Shown here: positions 53,605 through 62,182 of the stretch, piece after piece | Layout: each line of letters starts with the position of its first letter | Numbering within the stretch: the stretch's first letter is position 1 | Assembly (NCBI RefSeq): GCF_013282575.1 | Contig: NZ_JAAAYE010000009.1 | Coordinates: 62,001 to 126,000, forward strand | From: Paraburkholderia sp. NMBU_R16 | GTDB taxonomy: Bacteria; Pseudomonadota; Gammaproteobacteria; Burkholderiales; Burkholderiaceae | Length of the DNA stretch: 64,000 nt | Direction of reading: 5' to 3' | The notes under the pieces: model-generated | Seen by the model: the letters and a program-made list of their open reading frames with translations, nothing else | What the model was told of the DNA's origin: nothing | Database searches by the model: none | Program-made: the position numbers and the translations under genes

Positions 53605-54672
53605 TTATTGCTGTTCGACGAGCGCGCGTGCCAGCTCGACATGGCCGCGATAGGCTTCGAAGATCTTGCGCAACGCGTCGTCGAACGTGGCCAGCGGTGC
53701 CCAGCCGAGATCGGCCATCGTGTTTTCGATCTTGGGCACACGGTTCTGAACGTCCTGGTAGCCCGCGCCGTAGTAGGCGCCCGACGAAGTCTCGACGAGC
53801 TTCACCGCTTTTGCCGATTCGGCGTACTCCGGGTACTCCGCCGCCAGTGCGAGCATCTTGTGCGCCAATTCGCGCACCGAGAAATTGTTCTTCGGGTTGC
53901 CGATGTTGTAGATCTTGCCCGATGCGATGCCGGCCGGATTCTCGATGATTTTCATGAGGGCGCTGATGCCGTCGTCGATATCGGTGAAGGCCCGCTTTTG
54001 CGACCCTCCATCGACGAGGCTGATATTCTCGCCGCGCACGATGTGCCCGAGGAACTGCGTGACGACGCGCGAGCTGCCTTCCTTCGGCGTGTAGATCGAA
54101 TCGAGGCCCGGCCCGATCCAGTTGAACGGCCTGAAGAGCGTGAAATCGAGCCCCTCCTGCATGCCGTAACCCCAGATCACGCGGTCCATCAACTGCTTCG
54201 AGCAGGCGTAGATCCAGCGCGGCTTGTTGATCGGGCCGTAGGTAAGCGGCGAGGCGGCCGGATCGAACTCTTCATCGGCGCACATGCCGTAGACCTCGGA
54301 CGTCGACGGGAAAACGAGGTGCTTGCGGTACTTCACCGCCGAGCGGACGATCGGCAGATTCGCTTCGAAGTCGAGTTCGAACACGCGCAGCGGCTGCTGC
54401 ACGTAGGTGGCCGGCGTGGCGATCGCGACGAGCGGCAGGATCACGTCGCACTTTTTGACGTGATACTCGACCCACTCCTTGTTGATCGTGATGTCGCCTT
54501 CGAAGAAGTGCATCCGCTCATGGTTCGCGAGCTCGCCGAGCCGGTCCGTCTGCATATCCATGCCGAAGACTTCCCAGTCGGTCGTTTCGAGGATTCGCTT
54601 GGACAGGTGATGGCCGATGAAGCCATTGACGCCGAGAATCAGGACTTTTTTAGCGGAACCTTCGGTTTTCAT
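53605..54672 (-). CDS. arnA: UDP-glucuronate decarboxylase (C-terminal ArnA activity as separate protein)
   Basis: This 355-residue short-chain dehydrogenase/reductase-type protein equals the C-terminal half of E. coli ArnA, which oxidatively decarboxylates UDP-glucuronate to UDP-4-keto-pentose. The NAD motif is LILGVNGFIGHHLSKRILE, with the catalytic SSTSEVYG-like FPSTSEVYGMC and YxxxK in WIYACSKQLMD. It overlaps the upstream formyltransferase gene by four bases, so the ArnA activities are split into adjacent genes. Confidence 0.94.
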   Translation of the reverse strand: MKTEGSAKKVLILGVNGFIGHHLSKRILETTDWEVFGMDMQTDRLGELANHERMHFFEGDITINKEWVEYHVKKCDVILPLVAIATPATYVQQPLRVFELDFEANLPIVRSAVKYRKHLVFPSTSEVYGMCADEEFDPAASPLTYGPINKPRWIYACSKQLMDRVIWGYGMQEGLDFTLFRPFNWIGPGLDSIYTPKEGSSRVVTQFLGHIVRGENISLVDGGSQKRAFTDIDDGISALMKIIENPAGIASGKIYNIGNPKNNFSVRELAHKMLALAAEYPEYAESAKAVKLVETSSGAYYGAGYQDVQNRVPKIENTMADLGWAPLATFDDALRKIFEAYRGHVELARALVEQQ

Positions 54673-55625
54673 GAATGACGGGTGCGGTGAGTGAGCTCAG
54701 TGAGCTGGGTGAATTGGGCAGGGGTGACCACGACCGTTTTGCCGTCGTGCGCGTGCCACAATTCCGAGACGGCGATGGCGCGTGCATCGCCGCACAGGCC
54801 GAAAAGCGCATTATCGCTTACGTGCAGACCCGGGGGCAAATTCGCGAGGGCGGCAACATGTGCGTCCCCGATCGGCGCGAGCCGGGCCCGGGCCACGATG
54901 AAGCGTTCGTCACCGATATCGGTGAATGCGCCTGGGTAGGGCGGCGCGACCGCGCGCACGAGATTGTAGACACGCTCGGCCGGCAACGACCAATCGATGC
55001 GGCCGTCTTCGGGCTTGCGCCCGCCGTAGTAGCTGCCGTTTGCGAGGTCGTTCGGCAGACGCGGGGCCTCGCCTGCAAGCAGCGCGGGAAGCACGCGCCA
55101 AAGCGTCTGCTCGGCTGCGACCGTCACTTTGTCGAACACCTGTTGCGCCGTGTCGTCGGGCAAGATCGGTACGCTCGTCTGGCCGACGATGGCGCCGGCA
55201 TCGGGCTTGACGCTCATTTCGTGCAGCGTTGCGCCGGTTTCCGTCTCCCCGTTCAGCACCGCCCAGTTCGTCGGTACGCGTCCGCGATATTTGGGCAGCA
55301 GCGATCCGTGCATGTTGTAGGCGCCGCGCGGCGCGAGCGCGAGCAGATCGATCGGCAGCATGTGCCGGTAGTAGAACGAGAAAATGAACTCAGGCTGAGC
55401 GCGGCGTACCGCGTCGCGCAAGAGGTCGCTGGCCGGCTCGCGCGGCGTGATGGTCTCGATTCCGTACTCGGCGGCCACGGCCGCCACGCTTTCGAACCAG
55501 ATGTTCTCGAGCGGGTTGTCCTCGTGCGTCACGACGAGTGCGACATCGACCCCGCGCGCGAGCAGCACCCGTAGGCAGCGCGCACCGACGTGGTGGTAGG
55601 CGAAAACGACGGCGCGTGGTTTCAT
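54669..55625 (-). CDS. UDP-4-amino-4-deoxy-L-arabinose formyltransferase (N-terminal ArnA activity)
   Basis: This 318-residue protein corresponds to the N-terminal half of E. coli ArnA. It has the formyltransferase core with FSFYYRHMLPIDLLALAPRGAYNMHGSLLPKYRGR, read here in two parts, and the N-x-H-x(n)-D catalytic set (Asn and His in YNMHGSLL, Asp in SVKPDAGAIVGQ). It uses 10-formyl-tetrahydrofolate. ATG at 55625 overlaps the arnC stop by four bases, and its own stop overlaps the decarboxylase start by four bases. Confidence 0.94.
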   Translation of the reverse strand: MKPRAVVFAYHHVGARCLRVLLARGVDVALVVTHEDNPLENIWFESVAAVAAEYGIETITPREPASDLLRDAVRRAQPEFIFSFYYRHMLPIDLLALAPRGAYNMHGSLLPKYRGRVPTNWAVLNGETETGATLHEMSVKPDAGAIVGQTSVPILPDDTAQQVFDKVTVAAEQTLWRVLPALLAGEAPRLPNDLANGSYYGGRKPEDGRIDWSLPAERVYNLVRAVAPPYPGAFTDIGDERFIVARARLAPIGDAHVAALANLPPGLHVSDNALFGLCGDARAIAVSELWHAHDGKTVVVTPAQFTQLTELTHRTRHS

Positions 55626-56659
55626 CGATGCGAGTCTCCCTGCGCGATGTGCTCGCCCGATGGAGCGGGCATCGTTAGCGCTGCTGAGGGCGTGGGCAGT
55701 GCCTCTCGCGCTTCGAGCACGGTCTGGATCAGATAGCGTGGGCGGTCGCGCACCTGCTGGTAGATGCGGCCGATATACTCGCCGAGCAGCCCGAGCGCGA
55801 AGATGATGACGCCGAGCATGAAGAACGTGATGGCGAACAGCGTGAACACGCCCTGGACTTCCGCGCCGATGACGAAGCGGCGAATGACGAGCAGCAGGAA
55901 AAGCCCGGCCGAACCCATCGAAAGGATCACACCGATGAACGACAGCCACTGCAGCGGGACGACCGAAAAGCCCGTTACAAGGTCGAAATTCAGCCGGATG
56001 AGGCTGTAAAACGAGTACTTCGATTCGCCCGCGAAGCGTTCTTCGTGGGCGACTTCGATTTCGATCGGGTTTTGCGCGAATGTATAGGCGAGCGCGGGAA
56101 TGAACGTGTTGACCTCGCCGCAGCGGTTGATCGTATCGATGATCTGCCGGCTGTAGGCGCGCAGCATGCAGCCTTGGTCGGTCATGCGGATGTGCGTGAT
56201 CCGCTCGCGCAGGCGGTTCATCGCGCGAGAAGCCTTGCGCCGCCAGAGCGTATCTTGCCGATCGCGCCGAATCGAGCCGACGTAGTCATAGCCCTCGCGC
56301 ATCTTCTCCACGAGCTTGCCGATCTCCTCGGGCGGGTTTTGCAGATCGGCATCGAGCGTCAGCACGATCGCCCCGCGCGATTGCTCGAAACCCGCGAGAA
56401 TGGCCATGTGCTGCCCGTAATTGCCGTTCAACAGGACGACGCGCGTCGTATCGGGGCGCGCGCGAAACTGCTCGGCGAGCATTGCAGCCGATTTATCGCG
56501 GCTGCCGTCGTTGATGAAGATGACTTCATAGGTTGTGCGAAGCGCGTCGAGCGCGGGGTACAGACGCGCGAAAAGCGCTTTGAGGCCGGCTTCTTCGTTG
56601 TAGACCGGGATGATCACCGACACTTCCGGATGCGCCGAACGATATTCCGTATAAGTCAT
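55622..56659 (-). CDS. arnC: Undecaprenyl-phosphate 4-deoxy-4-formamido-L-arabinose transferase
   Basis: This family 2 glycosyltransferase moves formamido-arabinose from UDP to undecaprenyl phosphate at the inner membrane. The 345-residue protein has the GT2 domain (SVIIPVYNEEAGL, FINDGSRDKS, LTLDADLQNPPEE) and two C-terminal membrane helices (FIGVILSMGSAGLFLLLVI and the FAITFFMLGVIIFALGLLG region). It starts seven bases after the arnB stop. Confidence 0.96.
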   Translation of the reverse strand: MTYTEYRSAHPEVSVIIPVYNEEAGLKALFARLYPALDALRTTYEVIFINDGSRDKSAAMLAEQFRARPDTTRVVLLNGNYGQHMAILAGFEQSRGAIVLTLDADLQNPPEEIGKLVEKMREGYDYVGSIRRDRQDTLWRRKASRAMNRLRERITHIRMTDQGCMLRAYSRQIIDTINRCGEVNTFIPALAYTFAQNPIEIEVAHEERFAGESKYSFYSLIRLNFDLVTGFSVVPLQWLSFIGVILSMGSAGLFLLLVIRRFVIGAEVQGVFTLFAITFFMLGVIIFALGLLGEYIGRIYQQVRDRPRYLIQTVLEAREALPTPSAALTMPAPSGEHIAQGDSHR

Positions 56660-56665
56660 GTCCGC

Positions 56666-57820
56666 TTATTTCCCGTGATGTTCGCAGATTTCATTGACGG
56701 CGGCGGTGACGCGAGCCACATCGGCTTCGGTCATTTGCGTGAAAAGCGGCAGCGTGAGCGTAGACGCGCCGTAGCGCTCGGCGTGCGGGAACATGCCCGG
56801 TGCGAAGCCGCGCGCGCGATAAAGCGTGAACAGATGGATGGCGGGGTAATGCACGCCTGTGCCAATGCCGTATGTGTCATGCATCTTCTGCATGAAGCCG
56901 GCGCGATCGATCGTGAGCCGCGCGAGCGGTAGCGCGATCTGGAACATGTGCCAATTGCCGTTTTCGAAGTCGCGCACGGGCAGCCCGATACCGAGCGCGC
57001 TCGCAGCGCCGTTTTCGAACCCATCGAAATACGCCCGCGCCAGCGCCTTGCGTTGCGCGAGGAAGCGCTCGATCTGCGCCAATTGCCCGAGACCGACGCG
57101 CGCCGCCACGTCGGTCAGGTTGTACTTGCCGCCGAGCAGATCGCAGTCCATGCCGTCGTAGCCCGTGCGGGTAATGCCTTGCAGCCGATACTTGCGCGCG
57201 AGCTCGGCTTCTTGTTCGTCGTTGAGCACGAGCGCGCCCCCCTCGATGGAGGTCAGATTCTTGTTCGCGTGAAAGCTGAACGAGACGATGTCGCCGAGCT
57301 TGCCGATGCGCTCGCCGCCCCAGGTGGCGCCGATCGCCTGCGCTGCGTCTTCGACGACCCGCAGCTTGTAGGTGCGCGCGATCTCGTAGAGCCGGTCCAT
57401 ATCGACGGGCAGCCCGGCAAGATAGACCGGAATGATCGCCTTCGTGCGCGGCGTGATGGCCTTTTCGATGAGATTCAGATCGAGATTGCGGGTGAGCGGA
57501 TCGATATCGACGAAAACCGGTGTTGCCCCGACCTCGAGGATGACGTTCGCTGTCGCGACCCATGAAATGGGCGACGTGATGACCTCGTCGCCCGAGCCGA
57601 TCCCTGCGATGCGCAAGCCGATTTCGAGGGTGGCCGTGCCCGAATTGAACGTGCGCACGGGACGGCCCCCACAGAACTCGGACAATTGTTTCTCGAAAGC
57701 CGTGTTCTGAGGGCCGGTGGTGATCCAGCCGGAGCGCAGCACGTCGGCTACGCCCTGAATCGTGTCCTCGTCGATCTCGGGCCGCACGAACGGCAAAAAG
57801 GGGAGGGCTTGCTGGGTCAT
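56666..57820 (-). CDS. arnB: UDP-4-amino-4-deoxy-L-arabinose aminotransferase
   Basis: This PLP enzyme converts UDP-4-keto-pentose to UDP-4-amino-4-deoxy-L-arabinose using glutamate. The 384-residue DegT/DnrJ family protein has the PLP-binding Lys187 in FSFHANKNLTS, FNSGTATLEIGLR near residue 60, and VEDAAQAIGATWGGERIG. The start at ATG 57820 gives the family start (LPFVRPEIDEDTI). Confidence 0.96.
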   Translation of the reverse strand: MTQQALPFLPFVRPEIDEDTIQGVADVLRSGWITTGPQNTAFEKQLSEFCGGRPVRTFNSGTATLEIGLRIAGIGSGDEVITSPISWVATANVILEVGATPVFVDIDPLTRNLDLNLIEKAITPRTKAIIPVYLAGLPVDMDRLYEIARTYKLRVVEDAAQAIGATWGGERIGKLGDIVSFSFHANKNLTSIEGGALVLNDEQEAELARKYRLQGITRTGYDGMDCDLLGGKYNLTDVAARVGLGQLAQIERFLAQRKALARAYFDGFENGAASALGIGLPVRDFENGNWHMFQIALPLARLTIDRAGFMQKMHDTYGIGTGVHYPAIHLFTLYRARGFAPGMFPHAERYGASTLTLPLFTQMTEADVARVTAAVNEICEHHGK

Positions 57821-57870
57821 GAATGATGAATGCTGTGCATGGGTAAAAAGAACGGGGCAGCCGGTGAGGC

Positions 57871-58242
57871 TCAGCTGCGCGCGAGGACCACGACTCCGAC
57901 CAGAATGATGGCAATGCCTGCCAGCCGGTGTACCGACAGCGCTTCGCCGAACAAGTACCAGGCTGCAAATGCATTGACGACGTAGCCGAGCGAAAGCATC
58001 GGATAGGCAACCGACACGTCGACGCGCGACAGTCCGACGATCCAGACAGCCACGCTGACGACGTAGCAGGCCAGACCGCCGACGATCGGCACCTGGGTGG
58101 CGAGTTTCAGGCCGATGGGCACAATGTTCGCACGGGTGAATTCGAAGTGTCCAACGGCGTTTACGCCGGCCTTCAGCAGCAACTGCGCGCCGGCGTTCAG
58201 TGTCACGCCGGCCAGAATGCAAAATAGCGAGATTGGGTTCAT
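57871..58242 (-). CDS. Small EamA/SMR-type flippase of the arn operon (ArnE-like)
   Basis: This is a 123-residue protein with four membrane helices from ATG 58242. It resembles ArnE/ArnF, which flip undecaprenyl-phosphate-aminoarabinose across the inner membrane as a pair. Only one such gene is present here, so it may act as a homodimer. SVAYPMLSLGYVVNAFAAWYLFGE is the shared SMR-like segment. The gene lies between arnT and arnB. Confidence 0.85.
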   Translation of the reverse strand: MNPISLFCILAGVTLNAGAQLLLKAGVNAVGHFEFTRANIVPIGLKLATQVPIVGGLACYVVSVAVWIVGLSRVDVSVAYPMLSLGYVVNAFAAWYLFGEALSVHRLAGIAIILVGVVVLARS

Positions 58243-58288
58243 TGGAAATCGCGGGGGCGCCGCGCGCGCGGCGCCGACAGGTTCAGAT

Positions 58289-60037
58289 TCATGAGGCTTC
58301 GGGTTTCTCCACCACCACGCGGCGCGTGTCGCGTGCAATGACGCGCATCGGCACATGGGCGGCCGCGAGTTCGTCGTAGCGCGAGACGGTCATGACGGCC
58401 AGCCCGTACGGGGCGGCCTTCCAGCGCTCGATCCATTCGGCGACGGTCGGGACCCATTTTTGCGGTTCCTGCTGGACGCCGAACGTCAGTTCGTTCGCGT
58501 CCTGGACCATGATCGTCGTATGGCCGACGTAAAACGGCAACGTGTGATCCAGCAGGGCGACGGAGTAGAACGGTGCGTCGGCCGGCAGGCGCGCGAGTGC
58601 CGCTTTGACGGCCGGTGCGAGGAGTACACCGGAACTGTACCGGCCAAATGCCTCGTGGCCCGTGCCCGCGATGGTCGCCAGCATCAGCCACGCCGCGGCG
58701 AAGGCGGTTGCCGAAGGCAGCACCGAAGCCTGCGCGCGCCGGTTGATCCAGAGCGCGAGCAGCGTCAGCGCGGTGGCAACGCCCACTGCCGCGAACACCC
58801 AGTTGCGAAATTCCAGATAAAGCGCGTTCGGCGTGCGGGCATCGCCGAAGCGGCCGATGAAGATGGCCCCGACGGCGACGATCGCCAGCAGGGCGAGATA
58901 GCCGAGCAGATGGCGGCGCCACGCATCGCGCGAAACATGCGGCAAATAGGCGCCGATGATGAGGGCCAACGCAGGGGCGATCGGCAGCACGTACGAGACG
59001 AGCTTCGAATGCGATACGCTGAAAAAGATAAAGATGAAGGCCGACCAGACGAACAGCAGCATCGCGGGCCTGAAGCCGTTGGTCTCGCGCGGCGTGCGCG
59101 CCGCGTGACGCAGGCTTTGCGCCGCGATCGACAGCCACGGCATGAAACCCACGAGGACGACCCAGACGAAATAATGGATTGGCCCCGGGCGGTGCTGGTC
59201 GGGCGTGAGGTAGCGCTCGAATTGCTGGACGACGAAGAAAAAATTGAAGAATTCCGGGTTGCGCAGCTGAACGAGCACGAACCAGGGCGCCGCGATGGCG
59301 AAGAAGACGACGAGCCCGCTCGCGAGATGAAGGCGCTTCCAGATGGCCCAGTCGCGCTCGATCAGCGTATAAAAGACGAGCGTGGCGCCGGGCAGGATGA
59401 GCCCGACGAGCCCTTTCGAGAGTACCGCCAGCGCCATGGCCGCCCAGCAGGCCCACATCCAGGCGCGGCGCTCGCGCTTGGCCGCGTCGGTGCGCTGGGC
59501 GAGCAGCAACGTGCACAGCGCGCATTCCATCCAGAACGAGAGGCCCATGTCGAGCGTGTCGAAGTGCCCCATCAGGTTCCAGTAGGGCGCGCTCGCCAGC
59601 ACCAGTGCCGTGGCGAAGCCCGCGGCGGGACTCGCGAGCCGCCGGGCCGTGAAGCCGGCGAGCAATACGCCGGCGAAGCCTGTCAATGCCGTGTAGAGCC
59701 GGGCTTGCCACTCGCCGATGCCGAACCAGGCGAACGTCAGGGCATTGGCCCAGGTCTGCAGCGGCGGCTTTTCGAAGTATTTGTAGCCGTTGTAGCGTGG
59801 CGTGATCCAGTCGCCCGAGACGAGCATCTCGCGGGCCATTTCGGCGTAGCGGCCTTCGTCGCTCGGCACGAGATGCCGCCAGCCGAGCGGCGCGAACCAG
59901 ATGACGGCCAGCGCGAGGACGAGCAAGGCGATGGCGACGCGGCCAGCCGGCAAGGGCTGCGCGAGGCCCGCGCCGTACGGGGCGTGGCCGTCTGCCGGAC
60001 TGGCGCCGGCGGCGCGTGAATAACGTTGAAGCGGCAT
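58289..60037 (-). CDS. arnT: 4-amino-4-deoxy-L-arabinose lipid A transferase
   Basis: ArnT attaches aminoarabinose to lipid A phosphates on the periplasmic face, which lowers binding of polymyxin and cationic peptides. The 582-residue protein starts at ATG 60037. It has a polar tail of about 30 residues, then some 11-13 helices. The first periplasmic loop carries PSDEGRYAEMAREML with the conserved acidic residues, and YFEKPPLQTWANAL follows. The C-terminal third is a soluble periplasmic domain. A frame open to 60193 upstream lacks support. Confidence 0.95.
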   Translation of the reverse strand: MPLQRYSRAAGASPADGHAPYGAGLAQPLPAGRVAIALLVLALAVIWFAPLGWRHLVPSDEGRYAEMAREMLVSGDWITPRYNGYKYFEKPPLQTWANALTFAWFGIGEWQARLYTALTGFAGVLLAGFTARRLASPAAGFATALVLASAPYWNLMGHFDTLDMGLSFWMECALCTLLLAQRTDAAKRERRAWMWACWAAMALAVLSKGLVGLILPGATLVFYTLIERDWAIWKRLHLASGLVVFFAIAAPWFVLVQLRNPEFFNFFFVVQQFERYLTPDQHRPGPIHYFVWVVLVGFMPWLSIAAQSLRHAARTPRETNGFRPAMLLFVWSAFIFIFFSVSHSKLVSYVLPIAPALALIIGAYLPHVSRDAWRRHLLGYLALLAIVAVGAIFIGRFGDARTPNALYLEFRNWVFAAVGVATALTLLALWINRRAQASVLPSATAFAAAWLMLATIAGTGHEAFGRYSSGVLLAPAVKAALARLPADAPFYSVALLDHTLPFYVGHTTIMVQDANELTFGVQQEPQKWVPTVAEWIERWKAAPYGLAVMTVSRYDELAAAHVPMRVIARDTRRVVVEKPEAS

Positions 60038-60206
60038 GAGTCGGAATCCGTTTAGCGAAGCCGCGGCAGCGGCCAATGGGTGCAATGGGTGCAGTGGGCG
60101 TGGGCGGTACGGTGCGCCGGCGGCGCACAGCCGGCTCCTCGCACCGCTGAGAGCGCGGCCGCTACGGCTGCGCTCTCGGACGCGGCACGGCACGCGCGGC
60201 GAACCG

Positions 60207-60581
60207 TCATCGCTCGATGAGCAGCGCCGCCGCGACCCGCCGGCCTTCGGCCATCAGAATGTTGTAAGTCCGGCAGGCGGCCATGAAATCCATCGATTCG
60301 ACGCCAATGCGCCGCGCCGTGAGCGCGGCCGTCAGACGCGGATGCGCGAACCGCAGGCGTGCGCCGGTGCCGAAGACGACCACCTCGGGCTCGGTGGCCA
60401 GCACGATCTCGAAGTGTTCCACGCTCAGCGTATCGAACGAGGAGACGGGCCACTCGACGACGGGCGCGTCCGGCACCACGACGACGCTGCTTTCGTGGCG
60501 CTCGAGATTGATCTCCACGTAGTGGGCGCCGTAACCGGTGACCGTGTTCAGGGCGCCGCTCGAATCCTGGTGTAATTTCAA
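60207..60581 (-). CDS. Mth938-like (DUF498) domain protein
   Basis: This 124-residue protein of the Mth938/NDUFAF3-like family has SSVVVVPDAPVVEWPVSSFDTL, the strand EIVLATEPEVVVFGTGARLRF and the end IGVESMDFMAACRTYNILMAEGRRVAAAL. The start is TTG at 60581, in frame with MKLHQDSSGALNTVTGYG. It precedes arnT by 169 bases on the same strand. The molecular function in bacteria is unknown. Confidence 0.82.
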   Translation of the reverse strand: MKLHQDSSGALNTVTGYGAHYVEINLERHESSVVVVPDAPVVEWPVSSFDTLSVEHFEIVLATEPEVVVFGTGARLRFAHPRLTAALTARRIGVESMDFMAACRTYNILMAEGRRVAAALLIER

Positions 60582-60878
60582 ATCCGTTTTTTCCGTAGTT
60601 TCCGGGCTGGCTTTCGGCTCCTAGCGATTGTGCATTGCGAAAGTTGGCCGAAATCCGCTAAATTATAACTTTTTAGCCGCCTGGCGGCGCCCTTTGCATC
60701 GCGATTGCCGCGCGGGGAGTCTGGCAACGAGCGCCAAAAGCGCTGACGCGTTGGCCCGCCTCGCGTGCTCCCCCACCCGGTGAATTCGCCGCCGCGCCCG
60801 GCACCGTCCTGGCGCGTCCGGCGCCTCGGCTGCCAGCGCTTTCGCCCCTTCAGGCCTTTCCCGAGGAAACGTGTCGCC
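60582..60878. promoter_or_regulatory. Divergent spacer between Mth938-like/arn genes and aminotransferase
   Basis: This 297-base spacer holds promoters for both directions. On the minus strand TATAAT is found at 60662-60667, about 80 bases upstream of the Mth938-like start, but without a clear -35. A frame open to 60765 on the plus strand lacks coding character before the GTG at 60879. Confidence 0.5.
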
Positions 60879-62117
60879 GTGAAACCGATTCTCAAATCGA
60901 ACAAGCTGTTGAATGTCTGCTACGACATCCGCGGGCCCGTGCTCGAGCATGCCAAGCGCCTCGAGGACGAAGGTCACAAGATCATCAAGCTCAATATCGG
61001 CAATCTCGCCCCGTTCGGCTTCGATGCGCCCGAGGAAATCGTCCAGGACATGATCCGCAATCTGCCCGTTTCGTCGGGTTATTCGGATTCGAAGGGCGTG
61101 TTCGCGGCGCGCAAGGCGATCATGCACTACTCGCAGCAAAAGGGCGTGGCGGGGGTCGAGCTCGACGACATTTATATCGGCAACGGCGCGTCCGAACTGA
61201 TCGTCATGGCCATGCAGGGCCTGCTCAACGACGGCGACGAAGTCCTGCTGCCGGCGCCCGACTATCCGCTGTGGACAGCCGCGGTGAGTCTATCCGGCGG
61301 CACGCCCGTTCACTATCTGTGCGACGAATCGAACAGCTGGATGCCCGATCTCGACGATGTGCGCGCGAAAATCACGCCGAACACGCGCGCGCTCGTCATC
61401 ATCAACCCGAACAATCCGACGGGTGCGCTCTACTCGGACGAGTTGCTGCTCGATTTGCTCGAAATCGCGCGCCAGCACGGCCTCGTCATTTTCGCCGACG
61501 AGGTCTACGACAAGATCGTCTACGACGGCAAGAAGCACACGTCGGTCGCCGCACTGTCCGAGGACGTGCTGACGGTCACTTTCAACAGCCTCTCGAAGAG
61601 CTACCGTTCGTGCGGCTACCGCGCCGGCTGGATGTATGTCTCGGGGTTGACAGGCGAGAACCGCCGGCGTGCAAAAGACTATTTCGAGGGGCTCGGCATC
61701 CTCGCCTCGATGCGCCTTTGCCCCAATGTGCCGGGACAGTACGCCATTCAGACTGCGCTGGGCGGCTACCAGAGCATCGACGATCTCATCATGCCGGGCG
61801 GGCGGCTGCACAAGCAGCGCCAGATTGCCTACGAGATGCTCAATGCGATCCCGGGCGTCAGTTGCGTGAAGCCCGAGGCCGCGCTGTACATGTTTCCGCG
61901 GCTCGACCCGAAGGTCTATCCGATCGAGGACGATCAGCAGTTCGTGCTCGATCTGCTGCTCGAGGAGCGTGTGTTGCTCGTGCAAGGCACGGGTTTCAAC
62001 TGGCCGGGCCCCGATCACTTCCGGGTCGTATTCCTGCCGAACGCCGACGATTTGACCGATTCGATCAGCCGCATCGCGCGGTTCCTCGAGGGCTATCGCA
62101 AACGTCACAGCATGTGA
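60879..62117 (+). CDS. alaA: Pyridoxal-phosphate aminotransferase, AlaA-like
   Basis: This 412-residue class I aminotransferase is closest to AlaA-type alanine-synthesising enzymes. PLP-binding Lys240 lies in NSLSKSYRSCGYRAGW, with INPNNPTGALYS, ADEVYDKIVYDG and FPRLDP as further blocks. The start GTG at 60879 follows GAGGAAA at a rather long spacing. It precedes hom on the same strand, so it may supply amino groups to the aspartate-family pathway. The exact substrate pair is inferred. Confidence 0.88.
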   Translation: MKPILKSNKLLNVCYDIRGPVLEHAKRLEDEGHKIIKLNIGNLAPFGFDAPEEIVQDMIRNLPVSSGYSDSKGVFAARKAIMHYSQQKGVAGVELDDIYIGNGASELIVMAMQGLLNDGDEVLLPAPDYPLWTAAVSLSGGTPVHYLCDESNSWMPDLDDVRAKITPNTRALVIINPNNPTGALYSDELLLDLLEIARQHGLVIFADEVYDKIVYDGKKHTSVAALSEDVLTVTFNSLSKSYRSCGYRAGWMYVSGLTGENRRRAKDYFEGLGILASMRLCPNVPGQYAIQTALGGYQSIDDLIMPGGRLHKQRQIAYEMLNAIPGVSCVKPEAALYMFPRLDPKVYPIEDDQQFVLDLLLEERVLLVQGTGFNWPGPDHFRVVFLPNADDLTDSISRIARFLEGYRKRHSM

Positions 62118-62182
62118 TGCGACGCGAGGCGCGGGCGCAAGACACACTCATCAACGCATTATCCAATCGACTCAGACGCTGC

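Noticed and set aside
58355-60019. 554-residue open frame on the plus strand across arnT
   Set aside because: It is antisense to arnT, Arg/Gly/Asp-rich with no family features, and arises from high GC content.
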